Of a stretch of DNA of 5,554 bases, positions 1 to 5,554 are shown piece after piece. Origin of the DNA: Collinsella sp. (lineage in GTDB: Bacteria; Actinomycetota; Coriobacteriia; Coriobacteriales; Coriobacteriaceae); NCBI GenBank assembly GCA_019413955.1, contig DXMX01000090.1, positions 1 to 5,554 of the forward strand, in the 5' to 3' direction. How positions within the stretch are numbered: position 1 is the stretch's first letter; each line of letters begins with the position of its first letter. The position numbers were made by a program, and so were the translations under genes. Below the pieces are notes generated by a model. It was not told where the DNA came from, did not search any database, and saw only the letters and a list, made by a program, of their open reading frames with translations.

Positions 1-1961
1 GCAACGACTGGCAGACGGCGCTGGCGCCCGTGTTCCTGCGCGAGTTCTACCAGGGCCTGCCGCTGTACGACCGCGTCAAGACCGTGTTCTCAATCCACAA
101 CGTGGCGTTCCAGGGCCAGTTTAGCGACACCGTGATGGAGGACATCCTGGGTGTGGCGCATATTCCGGCGGCTGCCTCGCAGCTGCGTTGCGATGCCTGT
201 AGCATCAACTACATGCTGGGCGCCCTGCGCTATGCCGATGCCATCACTACGGTGAGCCCCACCTATGCCAACGAGATCCAGACGCCCGAGTTTGGCGAGG
301 GCCTGGACGGCGTGCTGCGCGAGCGTTCGTACGCGCTGCAGGGCATTTTGAATGGCATCGACGTCGCGGGCTTTGACCCGGCGACCGACAAGCGCATCGC
401 CGCCAACTACACCGTGGAGGACCGTTCCGGCAAGGCCGTGTGCAAGGCCAAGCTGCAGGAAGAGCTGGGGCTCGAGGTTCGCGACGACCGCCCGCTTATG
501 GTGATGGTCACGCGCCTGACGCGCCAGAAGGGCATGGACCTGGTCATGTACGCGCTCGACCGCATTCTTGCCGGCGGCGTTCAGGTGGCCGTACTGGGCA
601 CCGGCGACCGCGATTACGAGGACGGCCTGCGCTACTTCCAGGACAAGTACCCCGGCACCATGGCCGCACGCATCGAGTTCGATCCGGCGCTGTCACAGCG
701 CATGTATGCTGCCGCCGACATGTTCCTGATGCCTTCGAAGTTTGAGCCCTGCGGCCTGTCGCAGATCATCGCCATGCGCTACGGCACCCTGCCCATCGTG
801 CGCGAGACCGGTGGCCTGAAGGACACCGTGATCCCGTATAACGAGTTTACCGGCGAGGGCACGGGCTTCTCGTTTACCAACTTTAACGGCGACGAGATGG
901 GCGACGCGGTGTTCCGCGCAGCACGCCTGTTCTGGGATAACCGTGAGGCATGGAACCAGCTAGTCACGCAGGCCATGAGCCAGGACTTTAGCTGGACGCG
1001 CTCGGCCGACAAGTATCTGGACCTGTACTTCTTTATGCACCCGGAGATTGAGCGCCCGGCGGCTGTGGAGGCTGCTACGGCCGTAGAGGAGCCGGTTGCT
1101 GATGAGGCCGAGCCTGCGGCGCCCGTTAAGGAGCCCGCTGCTGCTGAGGAGCCCAAGGTCGAGGAGAAGCCGGCTGAAGCTAAGCCCGTTAAGGCCGATC
1201 CTGAGGTGAAGGTCGAGGCTGCTCCCGAGCCCGAGCCTGAGGTGAAGCCCGCTGCGAAGCCTGCCACCAAAAAGACGACGACCCGCAAGGCAACGGCTAA
1301 GAAGGCTACGACCACGAAGGCCGCTGCGAGCAAGACCACCGCTGCCAAGGCAACTACTGCCAAGGCATCGACCACGCGCAAGCGCACGACCGCCGCTGCC
1401 AAGAAGGCCAACGAGGTCGAGGCTGCTCCCGAGGTAAAGGCCGCCGCCGAGGCTAAGCCTGCGGCAAAGGCTCCGGTCAAGACCGCTGCCAAGAAGACGG
1501 CTGCAACCACCAAGAAGGCAACGGCAGCCAAGAAGACCACGGCTACGAAGTCGACGACGGCCAAGGCCGCTACGACGAAGGCCGCCGCGAAGACGGCCCC
1601 GAAGGCTACTGCAAAGCCCGCCGTCAAGGTCGAGGAGGCGCCCTCCGAGCCCGAGGCCAAGGCAGCTGTCGAGGCAAAGCCGGCCGCCAAGACCACCACG
1701 CGCAAACGCGCCGCGACGACGGCCAAGAAGACCACGACCAAGGCTGCAGCTCCCAAGGCAGAGGGTAAGGCCGAGGACAAGCCCGCAGTAAAGGCCGAGC
1801 CGACTCCGAAGGCTGCCGAGGTTAAGGCCGCTCCCAAGACTAAGGCAAAGACCGAGCCCGCCAAGGAGACCCCGGTCTCCCCCGCCGTTTCGGCCGAGGA
1901 AAAGGCTCCGACCAAGAAGACCTCCGTCCGCAAGGCAACGGCCGCCCGCAAGCGCCGCTAA
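1..1961 (+). CDS. glgA: Glycogen synthase (GT5, ADP-glucose type), 5'-truncated by the window, with a long Lys/Ala-rich C-terminal tail
   Basis: Transfers glucose from ADP-glucose to the non-reducing end of alpha-1,4-glucan; a cytoplasmic glycogen synthesis enzyme. Bases 1-2 end a codon begun upstream. The frame from 3 opens with NDWQTALAPVFLREFY, matching the GlgA HxxDW region, so the GTG at 30 is internal and the true start is outside the window. GT5 landmarks follow in order: VFSIHNVAFQGQF (about 87-122), AVSPTYA-like TTVSPTYA (about 248-271), ILNGID (about 346-363), RLTRQKG with the ADP-binding Arg (513) and Lys (528), GTGD (597-608), KFEPCGL with the conserved Glu at 744-746, and TGGLKDTV (807-830). 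The normal enzyme ends near 1046 (LYFFMHPE), matching the end of E. coli GlgA. A further 304 residues of low-complexity tail follow without a frame break, ending RKRR-TAA. The catalytic identity is very secure; the tail's role is unknown. A terminator lies 25 nt after the stop. Confidence 0.97.
   Translation, partial: NDWQTALAPVFLREFYQGLPLYDRVKTVFSIHNVAFQGQFSDTVMEDILGVAHIPAAASQLRCDACSINYMLGALRYADAITTVSPTYANEIQTPEFGEGLDGVLRERSYALQGILNGIDVAGFDPATDKRIAANYTVEDRSGKAVCKAKLQEELGLEVRDDRPLMVMVTRLTRQKGMDLVMYALDRILAGGVQVAVLGTGDRDYEDGLRYFQDKYPGTMAARIEFDPALSQRMYAAADMFLMPSKFEPCGLSQIIAMRYGTLPIVRETGGLKDTVIPYNEFTGEGTGFSFTNFNGDEMGDAVFRAARLFWDNREAWNQLVTQAMSQDFSWTRSADKYLDLYFFMHPEIERPAAVEAATAVEEPVADEAEPAAPVKEPAAAEEPKVEEKPAEAKPVKADPEVKVEAAPEPEPEVKPAAKPATKKTTTRKATAKKATTTKAAASKTTAAKATTAKASTTRKRTTAAAKKANEVEAAPEVKAAAEAKPAAKAPVKTAAKKTAATTKKATAAKKTTATKSTTAKAATTKAAAKTAPKATAKPAVKVEEAPSEPEAKAAVEAKPAAKTTTRKRAATTAKKTTTKAAAPKAEGKAEDKPAVKAEPTPKAAEVKAAPKTKAKTEPAKETPVSPAVSAEEKAPTKKTSVRKATAARKRR
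1047..1958 (+). repeat. Low-complexity histone H1/HupB-like tail of GlgA with alternating acidic and basic blocks
   Basis: This is the in-frame C-terminal extension of GlgA, made almost only of Ala, Lys, Thr, Glu, Pro and Val. An acidic Pro/Glu-rich stretch (about 1047-1244) leads into four basic blocks with no acidic residues: 1263-1406 (48 residues: 12 Lys, 3 Arg, 16 Thr, 15 Ala), 1479-1628 (50 residues: 14 Lys, 14 Thr, 18 Ala), 1689-1757 (6 Lys, 2 Arg) and 1911-1958 (4 Lys, 4 Arg, ending RKRR). Glu/Pro/Val spacers separate them. The motif KPAAK precedes or opens the first three blocks (1245-1259, 1455-1469, 1677-1691), giving repeat steps of 70 and 74 residues. KPAVK variants lie at 1614-1628 and 1779-1793. 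The composition resembles nucleic-acid- or polyanion-binding tails such as those of mycobacterial HupB and HBHA, but similarity of composition alone does not establish function. It is probably disordered. Confidence 0.9.
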
Positions 1962-1985
1962 TCCGGACGATTAAAACTAAATCCT

Positions 1986-2030
1986 CAACGCAAAAGAGGG
2001 CGCCCCAACCAGGCGCCCTCTTTTGCGTTG
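1986..2030 (+). terminator. Intrinsic terminator after glgA (perfect 19-bp stem, 7-nt loop)
   Basis: The arms 1986-2004 and 2012-2030 are perfectly complementary and enclose the loop CCAACCA. The core is GAGGGCGCC pairing with GGCGCCCTC (1996-2004 with 2012-2020), followed at once by TTTT (2021-2024). The matching AAAA (1992-1995) lies before the left arm of the core, so it could also work in the other direction. It begins 25 nt after the glgA stop and probably ends that transcript. The T-run is short, which is the one weak point. Confidence 0.88.
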
Positions 2031-2052
2031 AACTTCGCATTAAAAAGAGGGC

Positions 2053-2184
2053 CGGTTTACTACGACAAAATGGCTCCGGCCGACCACGGCGAGTAATCTT
2101 CGAAATTAAGAACGCTTCTAGCTGCGGTTTTAATATCACCAAAATGACTGTTGTTGAGATCATTCAATTCGTCGTAGTAAACCG
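2053..2184. repeat. Intergenic element bounded by a perfect 14-nt inverted repeat; possible structured RNA or genome-dispersed repeat
   Basis: CGGTTTACTACGAC at 2053-2066 is the exact reverse complement of GTCGTAGTAAACCG at 2171-2184, with 104 nt between. Inside is a second hairpin: ATTAAGAACGC (2105-2115) pairs with GCGGTTTTAAT (2124-2134) around an 8-nt loop, with one G-T wobble and one mismatch. A competing short pairing, GGCCGG (2050-2055) with CCGGCC (2076-2081), would break the outer stem. No target-site duplication is visible at the ends and no transposase is encoded. The segment lies between the glgA terminator and the next gene's presumed promoter. It could be a small non-autonomous repeat, a structured RNA, or a second termination or stability element. 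The inverted repeat is certain; its function is not known. Confidence 0.6.
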
Positions 2185-2232
2185 AAGTACTTTTGGTTGG
2201 CTACAAATAGTATCGGTATAGACGTTTTTAAA

Positions 2233-2265
2233 TATCGCGATAATTTGGGTGGTAAAACGATTTTC
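2233..2265. promoter_or_regulatory. Candidate operator pair: palindrome TATCGCGATA and a LacI-type site
   Basis: TATCGCGATA (2233-2242) is a perfect 10-bp palindrome. GTAAAACGATTTTC (2252-2265) fits the pattern GnAAAnCGnTTTnC, the central-CG symmetry usual for LacI-family operators, a family that often controls maltodextrin and starch genes. The two centres are 21 bp apart, about two helical turns. They lie roughly 125-160 nt upstream of the GH13-GH77 start in AT-rich non-coding DNA. The patterns are seen directly; regulator binding is inference, and no regulator gene is present in the window. Confidence 0.35.
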
Positions 2266-2301
2266 TAGGACAACCGTTCGCCGATGGTAAACGGATGTTG
2301 T

Positions 2302-2330
2302 TTATACAGCCTGTGTGCAACATATATACT
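2302..2330 (+). promoter_or_regulatory. Weak candidate promoter for the GH13-GH77 gene
   Basis: TATACT (2325-2330) resembles a -10 box. TTATAC (2302-2307) stands 17 nt upstream as a poor -35. Transcription would start near 2337 and leave a leader of about 55 nt before the ATG at 2392. A 6-bp inverted repeat, ATGTTG (2295-2300) with CAACAT (2318-2323), spans the -35 region and could be a repressor site. Several other AT-rich hexamers exist nearby, so the assignment is tentative. Confidence 0.3.
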
Positions 2331-2391
2331 TATATCCTGTGCGTAAAGCCCATGGCCCGCAGGCCGTGATTCTATTGAACTGGACCGAATT

Positions 2392-5300
2392 ATGAGATTG
2401 ATTCACAACAGCCGTCTGCCGCAGTTTCGCACTCCGTTTGGCGCTGTGACCACTGGAACTTCCGTTTCGCTCTCGGTGATTTTGGAGGATGCCGACCCCA
2501 ACCAGGCAACGCTTACGCTGCGCACCTGGGTCGATGAGATCGGTGAATCTCTGTATCCCATGACGCACGAGGGCGACGGCATATTTACCGTAGAGCTTGA
2601 GTGCGCCGAGCCCTGTCTTATCTGGTACAGCTTTATCTGCAACATCGAGGGCCAGCCCGAGGTCCGTCTGGGCGCACCGCAGGGTCGCACCGGTGGCGAG
2701 GGCGTAACTTACAACTACGCCGAGGTCCCGTCCTTCCAGATCACCGTCTACAAGCACCGCAAAGTTCGTCCCGAGTGGTACGAGCGTGGCATGGTCTACC
2801 AGATCTTCCCCGACCGCTATGCCCGCGATGAAAACTGGCGCGAGCGCACGCTTGCCGAAGTTGAAAAACCACGCAAAGGAATCCAGCGCCGCATGGTCGA
2901 GGACTGGAACGAACCGCCCGAGTACGAGCGTGCCGAAGACGGCTCCATCAAGACCTGGGATTTTTACGGCGGCTCGCTCAAGGGTATCCAAAATGACCTG
3001 CCCCGCATTGCCGAGCTGGGCTTTACGGCCATCTACCTCAACCCCATCTTTGAGGCCGCGAGCAACCACCGCTACGACACGGCCGACTACACCAAGATCG
3101 ACCCGATTCTGGGCACCGAGCAGGACTTTACCGAGCTGTGCGAGGCGGCCGAGAAGCTTGGCATTTCCATCATTCTAGACGGTGTGTTCAACCATACGGG
3201 CGACGACTCGATCTACTTTAACCGCTACGGCAATTATCCCGGCGTCGGTGCTTGGCAGAGCGAGGACTCGCCGTGGCGCGATGCATTTTACTTCCATGAG
3301 GACGGTTCGTATGACTGCTGGTGGGGCGTGGGCAACATGCCCGCCATCAATGAGAGCTCCGAACTGGTGCGCGAGCGGCTCCTGGGCAAGGACGGCGTGA
3401 TCCGTAAATGGCTGCGCGCCGGTGCCCATGGCTGGCGACTCGATGTGGCCGACGAGCTTTCCGACGACTTCCTGGCCGAAATCAAAAAGGCCGTGCTCGC
3501 CGAGAAGCCCGACGCACTGCTGCTCGGCGAAGTCTGGGAGGACGCTTCCAACAAGATCAGCTATGGCCACCTGCGTCGCTATCTGCAGGGCTCGGAGCTC
3601 GACTCCGCCATGGACTACCCCTTCCGCGACATGGTCATCGGCTTTTTGATGGGCTACAAGAACGCTTACCAGGCAGCCGAGGATATCGAAACCCTGCGCG
3701 AGAACTACCCGCGCGAGGCACTGGCCTGCGCGCTCAATCTGCTTTCGAGCCACGACCGTCCGCGCATCATCTCGGTGCTCGGCGGTGGCCCCGACGAGTC
3801 GCAGCTGCCCGAGAGCGAGCGCAGCAAATGGCGCCTGGACGAGAACTCGATGGGTCTGGCCAAGAGCCGTTTTTGGCTGGCGACGCTCATGCAGATGACC
3901 TTCCCGGGCGTACCCTCAATCTATTACGGCGATGAATACGGCTTGGAGGGCCTCACCGATCCGGGCAACCGCCGTACCCTGCCGACCAAGGACCAACTCC
4001 ACGACTTCGACACACTGGCCATCGTTAAGAACGCGTCTGCCGTGCGCCGTGCGCTGCCCTTTATGGTCGATGGCGAGATCAAGGCCTTTGCGCTCAACGA
4101 CGAAGTCTTGGCTTACACCCGCACGGGCAAAGACGGCGAGGCCGCGACGGTTATCATCAACCGCAGTCTGCGCAATTCGCACCGCGTGACGATTCCGGCG
4201 CTCGGCGAATGCGCGAGCGACGTGATCAGCGGTCACGAGTGCGAGATCCACAACGGTACCGTCACGCTCGACCTGTACCCGCTGGGCTCTTCGATCATCT
4301 ATCACCATGCCGAGAAGCGCCTGCAGGAGCCGCTCGATCATGGCGCGGGCGTTGTGTGCCACATCACCTCGGTGCCGACCGATGACGGCAAGCCCGGCAC
4401 AATCGGTGCGCCCACGCGTCGCTTTATCGACCATCTGGCCGCTATGGGCATGCGCTACTGGCAAGTCCTGCCCGTCAACCCCACGGACTTCTTCCGCTCC
4501 CCCTACGCCGGCCCCTCGGCCTTTGCAGGCAATATTGATCTGCTACCCGAGGGTCGCGAGGAGCTGGCCGCCGACTTTGCTGCATGGAAGGCTCACGGCG
4601 GCGAGGATGCCGACCCGCTGTACACGGCGTTTAAACATCGCAACGCCGACTGGCTCGAGAAGTACTGCGTCTACATGGCCGTTAAGAAGTACTTTGAGGG
4701 CGAGTCGCGCCACGATTGGCCGGCAGATGTCGCGCGCTACAACGAGTATCTGATCGATGACAAGCGCTTCCACGACGAGGCCGAGCTGCAGGCGTACATG
4801 CAGTATCGCTTTGACCTTGCCTGGTGCGAGCTCATGAACTATGCGCACAAGAAGGGCATCGAGGTCATCGGCGATATCCCGATGTATGTCTCGGACGATT
4901 CGGCCGACGCGTGGAGCGAGCCCGAGAACTTCTGGCTGTCCGATACCGGCAAGGCGATTGAGATTTCGGGCGCGCCGCCCGACAACTTTGCGCCCGAGGG
5001 CCAGGTGTGGGGCAACCCCACCTTCCGATGGGATCGCATGAAGGAGAACGGCTATCGCTGGTGGCTCGACCGCCTGCGCCGTGCGTTTTCGCTCTACGAC
5101 CGCGTGCGCCTGGACCACTTCCTGGGCTTCCACAGCTACTTTAGCATTCCCGCCGGTAAGGCCTGTGCCGACGGCCGCTGGCTGGCAGGCCCGGGCAAGG
5201 ACCTGTTCCAGACCGCCTATGAAGAGCTGGGTCCGCTCAACTTTATCGCCGAGGACCTGGGTTACCTGACGCCCGGCGTTCGCGCCATGGCTTCGACCTG

Positions 5301-5554
5301 CGTTTTCCCCGGCATGGACGTGCTGGAGTTTAGCGACTACGACGTTCGTTGCGGAATTCACCCCACACCGGGAAAGATCCTGTACACCTCGACGCACGAC
5401 ACCTCGACACTTGCCGGCTGGTGCACGCGCTCCTTTGCAGGCGGCGATGAGCCGAGCGGCATTACATTGGCAAGCGAGCTCATGGGCAATGCCCTGGCAA
5501 GCGGTGCACCGCTCGTGATGATGCCGCTGCAGGACGTGCTGGGACTGGGCGACG
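2392..5554 (+). CDS. malQ: GH13 alpha-glucan hydrolase fused to GH77 4-alpha-glucanotransferase (amylase-MalQ fusion), 3'-truncated by the window
   Basis: One frame of 1054 codons plus one base, with no stop; about 50-60 residues are probably missing. ATG 2392 is the first usable start after the in-frame stop at 2344. The Shine-Dalgarno match is weak (TGGA, 2381-2384). No signal peptide is seen, so it is probably cytoplasmic. Residues 1-125: beta-rich N-terminal domain, CBM34/E-set-like. GH13 from about 134 (MVYQIFPDRY): region I DGVFNHTG (263-270), II GWRLDVADEL with nucleophile Asp351, III LLGEVWED with acid/base Glu380, IV LLSSHDRPR with Asp455; then YYGDEYG (511-517) and a C-terminal beta domain to about 640. 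This type (neopullulanase, cyclomaltodextrinase, amylopullulanase) hydrolyses maltodextrins. After a linker of only about 10 residues, GH77 starts near 651: YWQVLPVNPTD (689-699), SPYAGPSAFAGN (703-714), DIPMYVSDDSADAW (828-841), RLDHFLGF with nucleophile Asp908, AEDLG with acid/base Glu954, and THDTST with stabiliser Asp1003. It ends within PLQDVLGLGD. Both active sites look intact. GH77 transfers alpha-1,4-glucan segments between chains. The exact GH13 specificity, including any alpha-1,6 activity, cannot be read from sequence alone. Confidence 0.96.
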   Translation, partial: MRLIHNSRLPQFRTPFGAVTTGTSVSLSVILEDADPNQATLTLRTWVDEIGESLYPMTHEGDGIFTVELECAEPCLIWYSFICNIEGQPEVRLGAPQGRTGGEGVTYNYAEVPSFQITVYKHRKVRPEWYERGMVYQIFPDRYARDENWRERTLAEVEKPRKGIQRRMVEDWNEPPEYERAEDGSIKTWDFYGGSLKGIQNDLPRIAELGFTAIYLNPIFEAASNHRYDTADYTKIDPILGTEQDFTELCEAAEKLGISIILDGVFNHTGDDSIYFNRYGNYPGVGAWQSEDSPWRDAFYFHEDGSYDCWWGVGNMPAINESSELVRERLLGKDGVIRKWLRAGAHGWRLDVADELSDDFLAEIKKAVLAEKPDALLLGEVWEDASNKISYGHLRRYLQGSELDSAMDYPFRDMVIGFLMGYKNAYQAAEDIETLRENYPREALACALNLLSSHDRPRIISVLGGGPDESQLPESERSKWRLDENSMGLAKSRFWLATLMQMTFPGVPSIYYGDEYGLEGLTDPGNRRTLPTKDQLHDFDTLAIVKNASAVRRALPFMVDGEIKAFALNDEVLAYTRTGKDGEAATVIINRSLRNSHRVTIPALGECASDVISGHECEIHNGTVTLDLYPLGSSIIYHHAEKRLQEPLDHGAGVVCHITSVPTDDGKPGTIGAPTRRFIDHLAAMGMRYWQVLPVNPTDFFRSPYAGPSAFAGNIDLLPEGREELAADFAAWKAHGGEDADPLYTAFKHRNADWLEKYCVYMAVKKYFEGESRHDWPADVARYNEYLIDDKRFHDEAELQAYMQYRFDLAWCELMNYAHKKGIEVIGDIPMYVSDDSADAWSEPENFWLSDTGKAIEISGAPPDNFAPEGQVWGNPTFRWDRMKENGYRWWLDRLRRAFSLYDRVRLDHFLGFHSYFSIPAGKACADGRWLAGPGKDLFQTAYEELGPLNFIAEDLGYLTPGVRAMASTCVFPGMDVLEFSDYDVRCGIHPTPGKILYTSTHDTSTLAGWCTRSFAGGDEPSGITLASELMGNALASGAPLVMMPLQDVLGLGD

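Noticed and set aside
30..32. GTG as the start of glgA
   Set aside because: The frame is open and matches conserved GlgA sequence (NDWQTALAP) upstream of it, so the gene starts before the window.
779..1951. 390-residue minus-strand frame, rich in Val, Ala and Leu and resembling a membrane protein
   Set aside because: It is the complement of the Lys/Ala/Thr codons of the GlgA tail: AAG and GCC read backwards give Leu/Phe- and Gly/Ala-type codons. It lies wholly antisense to a certain gene.
1047..1961. The Lys-rich tail as a separate HU-like protein joined by a frameshift or assembly error
   Set aside because: The tail is in the same frame with no stop or overlap at the junction, there is no ribosome-binding site or start codon of its own, and codon preferences match glgA. 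It reads as a true extension.
1840..2163. 107-residue minus-strand frame crossing the glgA end and the terminator
   Set aside because: It runs through the terminator hairpin and antisense to the glgA tail, and has no recognisable domain. More likely a chance frame in the intergenic element.
2053..2184. Insertion sequence
   Set aside because: The inverted repeats are 14 nt, but there is no transposase frame and no target-site duplication. At most a non-autonomous element.
2144..2221. 25-codon small ORF in the gap
   Set aside because: No Shine-Dalgarno sequence before its ATG, no recognisable family, and it overlaps the right arm of the inverted repeat. Not annotated as a gene.
2302..3069. 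255-residue minus-strand frame
   Set aside because: Antisense to the N-terminal and GH13 part of the fusion gene, whose sense frame carries clear family motifs. A typical shadow in high-GC coding DNA.
4543..5397. 284-residue minus-strand frame
   Set aside because: Antisense to the GH77 catalytic motifs; same reasoning as for the other shadows.

Overview
This window looks like a piece of a high-GC actinobacterial chromosome, most likely a gut member of the Coriobacteriia such as Collinsella. That assignment rests on GC-rich coding sequence with AAG, GAG and GCC dominating Lys, Glu and Ala codons, on an AT-richer intergenic gap, and on gene content. No rRNA or other taxonomic marker is present, so it is an inference.

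Layout. Positions 1-1961 (+) hold the 3' part of a bacterial glycogen synthase gene (glgA, GT5). Its 5' end lies before the window, and its catalytic part ends near 1046. It is followed in the same frame by a 304-residue Lys/Ala/Thr/Pro/Glu-rich tail resembling a histone H1 or mycobacterial HupB/HBHA tail. Positions 1962-2391 are non-coding: a perfect 19-bp hairpin terminator just after glgA, then a 132-nt segment bounded by a perfect 14-nt inverted repeat, then an AT-rich presumed promoter region with palindromes that could be operators. From 2392 (+) to the window end runs one unbroken reading frame of 1054 codons with no stop. It encodes a natural fusion of a GH13 alpha-glucan hydrolase (cyclomaltodextrinase/neopullulanase/amylopullulanase type) and a GH77 4-alpha-glucanotransferase (MalQ). 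It is cut off by the window edge inside the conserved GH77 C-terminal region.

How the genes fit together. Both proteins act on alpha-1,4-glucans in the cytoplasm. GlgA extends glycogen from ADP-glucose. The fusion enzyme would hydrolyse maltodextrins and transfer the pieces. This is a storage-glucan synthesis and recycling neighbourhood, but the terminator and long gap suggest the two genes are transcribed separately.

The least ordinary items are the histone-like tail on a metabolic enzyme, with a roughly 70-residue internal period; the GH13-GH77 fusion; and the unexplained inverted-repeat element between the genes. No mobile element, CRISPR array, tRNA or rRNA was seen.
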